A stretch of DNA of 23,651 bases, taken from a virus. Both the position numbers and the translations under genes were made by a program. The stretch spans positions 1-23,651 of IMG/VR virus record IMGVR_UViG_3300033571_018498; one strand, written 5' to 3'. The notes beneath the pieces were generated by a model. It was given only the letters and a program-made list of their open reading frames with translations, had not been told where the DNA came from and did no database searches. Positions 1 to 5,710 of this stretch are shown in pieces. Positions within the stretch are counted from its first letter, which is position 1; the number at the start of each line of letters is the position of its first letter.

Positions 1-332
1 AAATTGTCTACACCTTGTTGGCTAATTTTGTCAGTAGTGACAAATTTAACGTTTTTGTCCTTTCCACATGCATTAAATGAATATTTGTTTTTACTACCAG
101 TCCCTCTGTTTATTTTTAAAACCTCGTTATCTACTAAATACTTCAACCCTCTTGTTACTGATCTTGTACTTACTTTGGCATCTTCTGCTATCTTACGTAT
201 AGAAGGACAACAAAGCCCAGTTTTACTGTTCTTAAAAGAGCAGAGAGAAACAAAAATAGCTTTTGCAGATTTATTTTTAATTTTAGATAGAGGTTTTTTA
301 TTAACCATCGCGAAACTTTCTTTTTGATACAT
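1..332 (-). CDS. Replication-initiator-like winged-helix (HTH_36-type) protein, 3' end missing
   Basis: An open frame of 110 codons reads leftward from an ATG at 332 and leaves the window without a stop. An AGGAG lies 9 bases before that ATG; an ATG at 337 in another frame has poorer spacing. Residues about 24-87 look like the winged helix found at the N-terminus of phage and plasmid replication proteins: a helix (KAIFVSLCSF), then the segment GLCCPSIRKIAEDAKVS with the recognition helix TRSVTRGLKYLVDNE, and a wing ending RGTGSKNKYSFN. In this family (PF13730-like, by pattern) the domain binds origin DNA or loads the replisome. Its leftward direction, divergent from the packaging genes, suits an early replication module beginning just outside the window. 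The missing C-terminus prevents telling a replication protein from a plain transcription regulator. Confidence 0.65.
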   Translation of the reverse strand, partial: MYQKESFAMVNKKPLSKIKNKSAKAIFVSLCSFKNSKTGLCCPSIRKIAEDAKVSTRSVTRGLKYLVDNEVLKINRGTGSKNKYSFNACGKDKNVKFVTTDKISQQGVDN

Positions 333-436
333 AACATAATTCTCCTTATTTCCATTGTTATTAAAGAAGATTGAATGTTTATAAGATTGATTTTCGAGGT
401 GTAATATGATGCGAGGAATAGAAACAAAAAGAGAGC

Positions 437-471
437 TTTTGTTGACATCTGATAGACGAATGTCAACAAAA
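437..471. promoter_or_regulatory. 12-bp perfect inverted repeat (operator candidate)
   Basis: TTTTGTTGACAT at 437-448 is the exact reverse complement of ATGTCAACAAAA at 460-471, separated by 11 bases. Each arm contains TTGACA, a -35-like hexamer, on one of the two strands. It sits about 105 bases upstream of the leftward replication-type gene. No U-tract follows on either strand in a terminator-like position, so a protein-binding site is more likely than a terminator. The bound protein is unknown. Confidence 0.45.
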
Positions 472-492
472 AAAAATGAAAAATACTAATGT

Positions 493-507
493 GTTCCATT
501 CTGGAAC
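493..507. promoter_or_regulatory. Short perfect palindrome GTTCCA-TTC-TGGAAC
   Basis: Two 6-bp arms flank a 3-base centre, the size of a typical dimeric HTH repressor site. It lies in the divergent region between the leftward replication-type gene and the rightward late genes. Another 6-bp inverted repeat, CAAACA/TGTTTG, lies at 539-555. Confidence 0.35.
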
Positions 508-583
508 GTGCAGTTATCATAACGGCTAATCCTATATTCAAACAATCTCTGTTTGATTAAAGCGAAGAGAGAAAGCCTTAAAC

Positions 584-602
584 TTTTCTTAAATTAAGAA
601 AA
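584..602. promoter_or_regulatory. 19-bp perfect palindrome TTTTCTTAA-A-TTAAGAAAA
   Basis: Two 9-bp arms are separated by one base. It lies about 90 bases upstream of a possible rightward promoter at 668-698. AT palindromes arise by chance more often in AT-rich DNA, so confidence is modest, but it is one of four inverted repeats in this 410-base gap. Confidence 0.3.
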
Positions 603-667
603 AATATATAATAACTCACGGGAGCAATATTTCAACAAAATATTTTAACTATATTTTAATAAAACTA

Positions 668-698
668 TTGAAAATATTTAATTATTTGTTAATATAAT
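668..698 (+). promoter_or_regulatory. Possible sigma-70-type promoter upstream of the packaging genes
   Basis: An exact TATAAT at 693-698 is preceded by TTGAAA at 668-673, with a long 19-base spacer. It points at the histidine-rich gene at 743 and the terminase genes beyond it. The spacer is suboptimal, so an activator or a phage-controlled polymerase may be needed, or the match may be chance in AT-rich DNA. Confidence 0.3.
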
Positions 699-742
699 GC
701 AATGTATTGTTTAATTGGAGTTTGTATAGGAGTTTTGATTTT

Positions 743-904
743 ATGGAAAAAGAACACGAAAAAATGGGAAGTGAATACAAGAAGCATCACGACCATAACA
801 AACCACAACATCATGAAGGGTTTAAGCACACAGGGGCAACTCATGCTAAGCACCATGAGCATAGCAAAAAACATGGAGGACAAGGCGGTCATCGTAAAAG
901 ATAG
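743..904 (+). CDS. Histidine-rich 53-residue miniprotein, function unknown
   Basis: The ATG at 743 is preceded by AGGAG at 728-732, spacing 10. The product has 13 histidines in 53 residues, in pairs and HxH clusters (KKHHDH, QHH, AKHHEH, GGH), with many Lys, Glu and Gly and no hydrophobic core, membrane segment or signal peptide. Such composition usually means a disordered polypeptide able to chelate Zn, Ni or Cu; that role is inference from composition. It is the first gene of the rightward late cluster, upstream of the small-terminase-like gene, so a DNA- or metal-associated role in packaging is conceivable. An overlapping frame in the same region is longer but has no composition bias typical of a protein and no ribosome site. 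No named family is recognised. Confidence 0.6.
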   Translation: MEKEHEKMGSEYKKHHDHNKPQHHEGFKHTGATHAKHHEHSKKHGGQGGHRKR

Positions 905-928
905 AGGAAGGAGTAAAGGGATTTAATT

Positions 929-978
929 AAGGCACGTCTTGGCATTCTAGACGTTCTGTTTCCTCTTTGGCGTGCCTT
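929..978 (+). other. Long hairpin with a competing inner hairpin, before the TerS-like gene
   Basis: AAGGCACG at 929-936 pairs perfectly with CGTGCCTT at 971-978. Inside, ACGTCT at 934-939 pairs perfectly with AGACGT at 949-954. The two stems share bases 934-936, so they compete in part. No U-tract follows directly (ATTCTCTT), so this is not a clear intrinsic terminator. It lies in the leader of the gene starting at 999 and buries an in-frame GTG at 972, which argues against that GTG as the start. It may be a leader structure, an attenuator or a processed RNA element. Confidence 0.35.
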
Positions 979-998
979 ATTCTCTTGAGTGGTTTAGT

Positions 999-1448
999 AT
1001 GACTAAAAATTTATCTGAAGACCAAAAGACTTTCTTAGATAATTATTTAGTCACTGCTAGTGTTTCTAAAGCTTCTGAAGCTGCGGGGTATTCATCAAAT
1101 AACTATTTGATTTTGTCTAATCCGCAAGCCAAACAATATCTTAAGGACAAGAGGAGACGATTGAATAATGCTATAGGGTTGGATTTTTGGTGGAAAGCGA
1201 AAAGACTTGCGACGATTGTTGATTCGGTAGTTGGGGATGTTAACGACCCAAATTCTGTTGATTTGCAGCATGCTAATGTTGCCATTTCTGCTATTGCAGA
1301 ACTAAATAGAATGCAGGGGCATCACTCACCTGAAAAATCAATTGTAGTAAATATGGAACAAGACGAACAATTAAAGCTTGTAAATGATTTAACAATGATG
1401 TTGATTAAAGAAAAAGAAAAAAAATTAATTGAACATAAAGAAGATTAA
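999..1448 (+). CDS. Terminase small-subunit-like DNA-binding protein
   Basis: The product has 149 residues from the ATG at 999; an in-frame GTG at 972 would add 9 residues but sits in a stem. Residues 5-48 follow the small-terminase pattern known from the Terminase_2 type: SEDQKTFLDNYLVTASV, then SKASEAAGYSSN as the helix-turn-helix, then LSNPQAKQYL. The rest is mostly helical, ending in a charged Glu/Lys tail expected of the oligomerisation and TerL-contact region. Small terminase subunits recognise the packaging site and regulate the ATPase of TerL. It lies two genes upstream of terL, with 12 bases to the zinc-ribbon gene that follows. A second candidate small subunit follows terL at 3647, so which one acts in packaging is uncertain. 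Confidence 0.65.
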   Translation: MTKNLSEDQKTFLDNYLVTASVSKASEAAGYSSNNYLILSNPQAKQYLKDKRRRLNNAIGLDFWWKAKRLATIVDSVVGDVNDPNSVDLQHANVAISAIAELNRMQGHHSPEKSIVVNMEQDEQLKLVNDLTMMLIKEKEKKLIEHKED

Positions 1449-1460
1449 GGACGTTATTTA

Positions 1461-1922
1461 ATGAGTGCATGTTCCCTTTGTAAAGGTTCGCAAATGGTTG
1501 CTAGAAGCGATGGGTTAATGATTAAATGTCCAGCATGCTTTGATAGACCATCTCCTCAATTCAACGAGTTGTATAAATATTTTGAGAAAGCCTTTATAAA
1601 AACTATGAATAACAATGATGATATAATAGAAAGAAGCAAAAAAGTCCTAACGGAAAAAGAATTAGAAGCTATAGAAAGAAAAGCTAACGAACTAGCTCTT
1701 GAAAGATTGAGGAATAAAAACGAGCCCATAACAGATGAAAATATTGAAAAAAACAAAGATCAAATAGTTACTAGTTACCTTAGTGGATACTTGGGGAAGT
1801 TAGAGCAAGAAAGATCTTTGAAGGCTTCTCATGTAGATACCACAGAAGTTGAAAAGAAACACGAAGAAGTTAATAAAGATTTTGTAAATAAAATTAAAGA
1901 AGCTAGAAAAAAAAAGGTCTGA
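1461..1922 (+). CDS. Zinc-ribbon protein, 153 aa, ending at a -1 slippery site
   Basis: The start has an AAGGA 9 bases upstream. Four cysteines, C4-x2-C7 and C23-x2-C26, form a treble-clef or zinc-ribbon pair of knuckles (CSLCKGSQ, IKCPACFD). The remaining 120 residues are a highly charged Lys/Glu helix, probably coiled coil. The domain is common in small DNA- or RNA-binding proteins; no specific family is recognised. The gene stands between the TerS-like gene and terL. Its last codons are AAA AAA AAG GTC TGA on a run of nine A residues, and the -1 frame from there encodes an XRE-type helix-turn-helix (1916-2104). The 153-residue protein may therefore be the non-shifted product of a gene that also makes a 214-residue zinc-ribbon-HTH fusion. 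Confidence 0.65.
   Translation: MSACSLCKGSQMVARSDGLMIKCPACFDRPSPQFNELYKYFEKAFIKTMNNNDDIIERSKKVLTEKELEAIERKANELALERLRNKNEPITDENIEKNKDQIVTSYLSGYLGKLEQERSLKASHVDTTEVEKKHEEVNKDFVNKIKEARKKKV
1910..1916 (+). other. A AAA AAG slippery heptamer (candidate -1 frameshift site)
   Basis: The heptamer is in the correct register: AAA (1911-1913) and AAG (1914-1916) are zero-frame codons of the zinc-ribbon gene. A AAA AAG is the established, very efficient bacterial -1 site known from dnaX and from insertion sequences. The zero-frame stop TGA is at 1920-1922, two codons later. A weak 5-bp stem (AATAC/GTATT) can form about 8 bases downstream, and no strong upstream Shine-Dalgarno stimulator is seen. A homopolymer sequencing error or a true indel is the main alternative. 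Confidence 0.45.
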
Positions 1923-2104
1923 CAATACGTGAATTTAGTATTAAATTAGGCTTTATAGGAAGAGGTAGAGAAAGTAAATACCTGTCTGAAACCTATATAT
2001 ATATGATAGAGTCAGGAAGACAGAAACCTACTAAAGCCTTTTTAGAAAAGGCATGTAAAGTATTGAACATTAATACCATGGATGATAACACAACTAGACT
2101 TTGA
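1916..2104 (+). CDS. XRE-family HTH domain in the -1 frame, no canonical start
   Basis: From the slippery site the -1 frame reads 62 residues to a TGA at 2102-2104. They match the lambda-repressor-type fold: LTIREFSIKLGF (helices 1-2), SETYIYMIESGRQKP (recognition helix and the conserved IESGRxxP turn), then FLEKACKVLNI (final helix). No ATG, GTG or TTG precedes the domain in this frame after the stop at 1904-1906; the first ATG at 2003 falls inside the recognition helix. It is therefore expressed either as a frameshift fusion with the zinc-ribbon protein, from a rare start such as CTG at 1919, or not at all. The frame runs 23 bases into terL, so its translation could feed terL initiation, which has no clear Shine-Dalgarno of its own. 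Confidence 0.5.
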   Translation, partial: GLTIREFSIKLGFIGRGRESKYLSETYIYMIESGRQKPTKAFLEKACKVLNINTMDDNTTRL

Positions 2105-3629
2105 TAACATCGCACACGTCACCGCTGAGGTAAAAGCTACTTTGGCGGTTGATTTGCTTATGTTTACGCAAGTATTTTATCGTCTTAGAACTGGTAGAGA
2201 ATTTAGAATAACCCAGCCTATCGGTCGTGAATCTCACTATAAGATAATAGCAAGAGCTTTAAACGATGTCTTTTACGGCAAGTCAAACAAGCTAATAATA
2301 AATATCCCACCTAGACACGGTAAAACAACCCTTTTAATTAACTTCATCGCTTGGAGCTTAGCCCGTCATCCAGATAGTAATTTTTTGTATGTAAGTTTAA
2401 GCCACGAACTTGCGTCATTAGCTACATCAGAAATAAAAAACATAATTACATCGCCATATTATAAGAAAGTATTTGATGTAAGACTCCGTGATGATTCGCA
2501 AGCAAAGGATTGCTTCACTACAACAGCTGGTGGCTCTGTTACAGCTGTCGGAAGCGGAGGCACTATTACAGGGAGAGGCGCAGGACTACGCGGGGTAGAT
2601 AGGTTTGGTGGTATTATTTGTATAGATGATATAATAAAGCCTTCTGAGGCTTCATCTGACGTCATAAGGAACGGTATAAATGATTGGTTCTACAATACCC
2701 TGCTATCGCGTAGAAACGACGGAGAAAGAACCCCTATAGTGTTTATAGGGCAAAGAGTGCATGAAGATGACTTGGCAGGGCATTTACTATCGCAGAATGT
2801 TTGGGATAGTGTTGTTTTGCCTGCTATTGATTATTCAGGAAATGCTATTTGTCCAGACTTGTTAAATATAAATGAACTTAAAGCAATGAGGGATTTGCAA
2901 CCTTATGTATTTAATAGTCAATATCAACAAAATCCCACCTCTTGCGATAGTGCTTTATTTAAAGCTCATGACTTCCCTATATTAGATAAAGAACCTGAAA
3001 TATTAGAGACGTTTTTAACAGTAGATACAGCAGAGACGAGTAAACAAATAAATGACGCAACGGTTTTTAGCTTTTGGGGAATCTATAAAATATCTCATTT
3101 TGGACATGATACTAATTTGTATGGGCTGCATTGGATTAATTGCGTTGAATTATTTGTTGAGCCTAAAGATTTGCAATATGAGTTTATGGAGTTTTATTCT
3201 GCTGTTTCTCGATATAAGCTCCCCTCTTTTGTATGTATAGAAAAAAAGAGTACAGGCGTTACGCTTGTAAGTGTGCTTAAGGAAGTTCAGGGCTTAAATA
3301 TTATATCGGTAGATAGAACAGCAGCCTCTGGGTCTAAAATAGACCGACATATATCAATGCAGCAATATATAAACAAGAAGTTAATATCGTTTACTTATGG
3401 AGCACCGCACATTAAAATGTGCATAGACCATATGACAAAGATAAATGCCGCAGGGTCGCAACGTAGGTCGGATATTGCTGATACTGTATTTGATGCTGTA
3501 AGGATGTTATATATAGACAAAACTGCATTAGGTTTTTTAGGAAATAAAATGGATAAAAAGAATTACGCTTCAGGAATTATTAAAAAGCAAGTGGATGTTA
3601 ATGTAAATAGAGCAAATGTATGGGCTTAA
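2082..3629 (+). CDS. terL: Terminase large subunit (ATPase-nuclease packaging motor)
   Basis: The 515-residue protein pumps DNA into the procapsid through the portal and cuts the concatemer. Walker A is IPPRHGKT (residues 75-82), Walker B is GGIICIDD (176-183), and a coupling-motif-like segment TPIVFIGQRVHEDDLAGHL follows (217-235). The C-terminal RNase H-like nuclease has D315 in LTVDTA, E387 in VCIEKK and D467 in SDIADTVFDAV. Length and the PPRHGKT form of Walker A fit the terminases with a Terminase_6C-type nuclease domain common in alphaproteobacterial prophages, rather than the P22 gp2 subtype. The start at 2082 overlaps the preceding HTH frame by 23 bases and lacks a good ribosome site, suggesting translational coupling. 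All catalytic residues appear present. Confidence 0.95.
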   Translation: MITQLDFDNIAHVTAEVKATLAVDLLMFTQVFYRLRTGREFRITQPIGRESHYKIIARALNDVFYGKSNKLIINIPPRHGKTTLLINFIAWSLARHPDSNFLYVSLSHELASLATSEIKNIITSPYYKKVFDVRLRDDSQAKDCFTTTAGGSVTAVGSGGTITGRGAGLRGVDRFGGIICIDDIIKPSEASSDVIRNGINDWFYNTLLSRRNDGERTPIVFIGQRVHEDDLAGHLLSQNVWDSVVLPAIDYSGNAICPDLLNINELKAMRDLQPYVFNSQYQQNPTSCDSALFKAHDFPILDKEPEILETFLTVDTAETSKQINDATVFSFWGIYKISHFGHDTNLYGLHWINCVELFVEPKDLQYEFMEFYSAVSRYKLPSFVCIEKKSTGVTLVSVLKEVQGLNIISVDRTAASGSKIDRHISMQQYINKKLISFTYGAPHIKMCIDHMTKINAAGSQRRSDIADTVFDAVRMLYIDKTALGFLGNKMDKKNYASGIIKKQVDVNVNRANVWA

Positions 3630-3646
3630 AAAGGAGATGCAGAATA

Positions 3647-4075
3647 ATGTTAAAGGGGAAAGAAAAGTTAAATAATAGGCAGAATATAGCTATAGAATTA
3701 TTAGTAATGGGTAAAAGTGGAAAAGAAGTGGCTGAAAAATTAAGCGTATCGCAAGAAACTGTATGCCGTTGGCAGAAAGAGCCATTATTTAATAAAATTT
3801 TAAACGATATGTTAAATGAAATGAGAGAAACCAGTAATAAAAGATTGATTGGTTTAATAAATACAGCTGTCGATGCTATAGAGGCTGGTTTTAAAGATAT
3901 TAATATATCAACTAGAGATAGATTTGTAATGGGGGTAAAATTCCTTGAACTTTGCAGAAGGAACAGCATAGAATTGAAAACAGAAAATCCCCTTATTGGC
4001 AATAATATTATTGAAAATTCTGTTAATGAGACTGAGAAGAGAAAGTATAGATTGAGTATGGGAATATCGTTATAA
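3647..4075 (+). CDS. HTH protein, second terminase small-subunit candidate
   Basis: The ATG at 3647 (142 aa) is chosen because AAAAAGGAG lies about 10 bases upstream; an earlier in-frame ATG at 3620 overlaps the end of terL and has no ribosome site. Residues 7-50 form an HTH: NNRQNIAIELLVMGKSGKEV, then AEKLSVSQETVCRWQKEPLF, a pattern typical of the phBC6A51-like small terminase/transposase-type HTH. The rest is helical, with a long segment (residues 55-125) suited to oligomerisation. The position immediately after terL supports a packaging role. Because a Terminase_2-like protein is also present at 999, one of the two may have become a regulator. It ends two bases from the convergent gene at 4078-4449. 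Confidence 0.6.
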   Translation: MLKGKEKLNNRQNIAIELLVMGKSGKEVAEKLSVSQETVCRWQKEPLFNKILNDMLNEMRETSNKRLIGLINTAVDAIEAGFKDINISTRDRFVMGVKFLELCRRNSIELKTENPLIGNNIIENSVNETEKRKYRLSMGISL

Positions 4076-4077
4076 AT

Positions 4078-4449
4078 TTAAATACTTCTAAAATAATTCC
4101 TTTCTAGCCTTTGTGAAATGTCTTTTTTAAATGTATTATGCCCTTCTAATAATGAAAATGTACGTTTAATCGTTCCAACAGAAGCCCCTCTATAATATTG
4201 TTTAATCAACCGCCTTAATTCTTCCTCTGTAACATTTAAGTCTAAAAGTTTAACTTTATTAGCTCTAAATAGTTCTGTTAAGGAAATTGCTAATACTGTT
4301 AAATCTACAGGAAAGAAAATGTTAGAAGGGTCAAGATAATAGGGTAGCCTTTTGCAATTCTTTAAAGTTCTTTTTATCTTTTCGGCTTCCGTATCTACTT
4401 TATCCACTATTATAGCATCTTTGCTATCATCCTTTTTTTTTAATTGCAT
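4078..4449 (-). CDS. Unknown 123-aa basic protein, weak ProQ/FinO-like pattern
   Basis: This lone leftward gene has AAAGGA about 7 bases before its ATG and converges on the gene ending at 4075. The N-terminal 25 residues are charged (KKKDDSKDA). The core reads FPVDLTVLAISLTELFR, then LNVTEEELRRLIKQYY. The order of a P-x-hydrophobic strand, a helix and a [LT]xEELRxxIxxY helix loosely recalls ProQ/FinO RNA chaperones, but the usual R-x-D-L-x-G signature is replaced by GHNTFKKDIS, so the assignment is tentative. A 10-bp hairpin lies in its leader (4473-4500). ProQ-like proteins bind hairpins, which makes autoregulation imaginable, but this is inference. Otherwise it is a hypothetical phage protein inserted against the direction of the late genes. 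Confidence 0.6.
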   Translation of the reverse strand: MQLKKKDDSKDAIIVDKVDTEAEKIKRTLKNCKRLPYYLDPSNIFFPVDLTVLAISLTELFRANKVKLLDLNVTEEELRRLIKQYYRGASVGTIKRTFSLLEGHNTFKKDISQRLERNYFRSI

Positions 4450-4472
4450 GAAAATCCTTTTTGTAATTTAGG

Positions 4473-4500
4473 CTAACGGCAGTTAGGAGGCTGCCGTTAG
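4473..4500. other. 10-bp perfect hairpin in the leader of the leftward gene
   Basis: CTAACGGCAG at 4473-4482 pairs with CTGCCGTTAG at 4491-4500 around an 8-base loop. On the leftward transcript it sits 23 bases before the start codon of the gene at 4449, and its loop reads CCTCCTAA, which could pair with Shine-Dalgarno sequences. No U-tract follows on either strand, so intrinsic termination is not well supported. Confidence 0.45.
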
Positions 4501-4599
4501 GTTAAATATCATAATGAACCTATTTTGTCCTTTATAAGATAAAAGACAATATATTATATCAATATTAATTAAAATGTGAAAGCTATATTATTCTAAAGA

Positions 4600-4636
4600 A
4601 AGCGGCTGGTATGGAGTAAACCAACCGCTTGGTTGG
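4600..4636. other. Overlapping, mutually exclusive hairpins
   Basis: AAGCGGCTGGT (4600-4610) pairs with ACCAACCGCTT (4620-4630); on the leftward RNA the single mismatch becomes a G-U pair, giving an unbroken 11-bp stem followed by TCTTTAG. CCAACC (4621-4626) also pairs perfectly with GGTTGG (4631-4636). The two helices share bases, so only one can form, as in attenuators. The leftward strand has the better terminator-like geometry, but the U-tract is short. Confidence 0.4.
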
Positions 4637-4647
4637 ATTTAATGAAA

Positions 4648-4676
4648 TTGAAAGTGATATTATAGCATAATAATAT
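4648..4676 (+). promoter_or_regulatory. Possible promoter for the 4743-5639 small-gene cluster
   Basis: TTGAAA at 4648-4653 and TAATAT at 4671-4676 are separated by an ideal 17-base spacer, and point at the DUF1640-like genes. The -10 matches the consensus at 4 of 6 positions. The surrounding DNA is AT-rich, so chance matches are common. Confidence 0.3.
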
Positions 4677-4742
4677 TAAAATACAATTAATTTAATAAAT
4701 ATTATAGATTGTTATGTTATTTATATGATAAAATTTTCCATT

Positions 4743-4952
4743 ATGAGTAAAAAAAAATTTAATGACCTATTAAGAGAAGAACTAGAGGCTTTAGGAATAG
4801 ATGAAAGAATTATAAAATCTCAAATTAGATATGAGACAAATAAAGAGGAGCATTACGTAAAGACATTTGCTACAAAAAAGGATATAATCGGTTTGAGGGA
4901 TAGAATAGAAGATTTGATAAATATGGTAATGAGTAAAACGGAGAAAACATGA
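4743..4952 (+). CDS. Small DUF1640-like helical protein, 69 aa, no membrane segment
   Basis: The first residues read MSKKKFNDLLREELEALGID, then RIIKSQIRYETNKEEHYVK and FATKKDI, ending in a coiled-coil-like helix (DRIEDLIN). The ATKxDI motif and layout resemble DUF1640/CCDC90-like coiled-coil proteins. The closest neighbour in the window is the 114-residue protein at 11038-11382: both show a LxxELExxGIxxxxIxS pattern followed by YExxK. Unlike that relative, it lacks a C-terminal membrane segment. An ATG at 4725 in the same frame could add 6 residues; neither start has an obvious Shine-Dalgarno. Its stop overlaps the next start (ATGA at 4949-4952), so the two are probably translationally coupled. 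Function unknown. Confidence 0.6.
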   Translation: MSKKKFNDLLREELEALGIDERIIKSQIRYETNKEEHYVKTFATKKDIIGLRDRIEDLINMVMSKTEKT

Positions 4953-5287
4953 CAATTTTAAATCCTGTATTCAATACATTAAAATATTCAAACAAGTTAA
5001 AAAAAGCTGGTATGGAAGAAAAGCTCGCAGATGCTCAAACAGAAGCCTTAAACGATGCTTTATTGGAAGAGCATGGACATCTAAAAAGCGAATTAGCTAC
5101 TAAGTATGATGTTTTAGAAGTTAAACAAGATTTGCTTACAATAAAACAAGATTTAATTTTAGTAAAGACAGAATTGAAAGCGGATATCGCTTTGATTAGA
5201 AAAGATATAAAATATATTTTAGCTGGGATATCTTTGATAGCCGCTTCTACAGTCATTCCGTTTATTGGTAAACTATTAGGATATTAG
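4949..5287 (+). CDS. DUF1640-like coiled-coil membrane protein, 112 aa
   Basis: The head motif is FNTLKYSNKLKKAGMEEKLA (residues 8-27), followed by an alanine-rich helix, the LATKYDVLEVKQDL segment typical of DUF1640 proteins, and heptad repeats (KQDLLTIKQDLILVKTEL, 59-76). A C-terminal hydrophobic segment (about 88-110) should anchor it in the inner membrane. The layout of head, coiled coil and C-terminal anchor is that of bacterial CCDC90/DUF1640-like proteins, often found in phages and in AT-rich alphaproteobacteria and without a settled function. GGAG stands 6 bases before the start. It is the second of three adjacent relatives upstream of the portal gene. Superinfection immunity or membrane remodelling would be guesses. 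Confidence 0.7.
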   Translation: MTILNPVFNTLKYSNKLKKAGMEEKLADAQTEALNDALLEEHGHLKSELATKYDVLEVKQDLLTIKQDLILVKTELKADIALIRKDIKYILAGISLIAASTVIPFIGKLLGY

Positions 5288-5309
5288 TAAAACAAAGGGA
5301 GTTTTATAC

Positions 5310-5639
5310 ATGGGTAAAATAAATACGATATTTGATACATTGAAGTACGCAAGGGGATTAGAAAAAGCAGGGCTTAATTATAAGATAGCCGAAACAGAAG
5401 CAGGTTTACAAAAAGAAATAATAGAAAAGATATATAATAATTTTTCTGAAATGCAAACATTGCCAGAAGTATATACTATATTCGATACATTAAATTATGT
5501 TAAAAGACTTATAGAGGTTGACCATGAGCCTGCTATAGCGGAAGTAGAAGCCGAACTACAAAAAGATATAATCACAATATTGTATAATAAATATCAAGAG
5601 TCTTGCCGACAAAAATACATAAATTCATCTAAAAGTTGA
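5310..5639 (+). CDS. Duplicated DUF1640 head-motif protein without membrane anchor, 109 aa
   Basis: The same roughly 40-residue unit occurs twice, 50 residues apart: INTIFDTLKYARGLEKAG with AETEAGLQKEIIEKIYNN (residues 4-44), and VYTIFDTLNYVKRLIEVD with AEVEAELQKDIITILYNK (54-94). The unit equals the head of the neighbouring 112-residue protein and of the leftward protein at 8340-8579. The ATK linker, long coiled coil and membrane segment are absent, so this is a soluble protein of two heads that may form mixed oligomers with its anchored relatives. GGGAG lies 9 bases upstream of the ATG. The role is unknown. Confidence 0.7.
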   Translation: MGKINTIFDTLKYARGLEKAGLNYKIAETEAGLQKEIIEKIYNNFSEMQTLPEVYTIFDTLNYVKRLIEVDHEPAIAEVEAELQKDIITILYNKYQESCRQKYINSSKS

Positions 5640-5710
5640 CGAAATGGAATAATTGCAAATCATATAAAAATATAGGATTATGTAATTAAAGTACGTAAAA
5701 GGATGTTTTT

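Noticed and set aside
4-327. A long rightward open frame at the left edge with a hydrophobic product
   Set aside because: It is antisense to the leftward winged-helix frame, which has a clear HTH pattern and ribosome site; the rightward product has no recognisable domain.
188-541. A leftward frame of 117 codons overlapping the winged-helix gene
   Set aside because: Its start has no ribosome site and the product is a low-complexity hydrophobic translation in another frame of the real gene and its control region. The in-frame ATG at 337 has poorer spacing than 332.
4450-4724. tRNA or other structured RNA gene
   Set aside because: The hairpins do not assemble into a cloverleaf and there is no TTCGA-type T-loop or CCA end; they are better read as leader structures.
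5035-5256. A leftward open frame opposite the 112-aa DUF1640-like gene
   Set aside because: The rightward frame has family motifs, a ribosome site and ATGA coupling to its neighbour; the leftward one has none of these.
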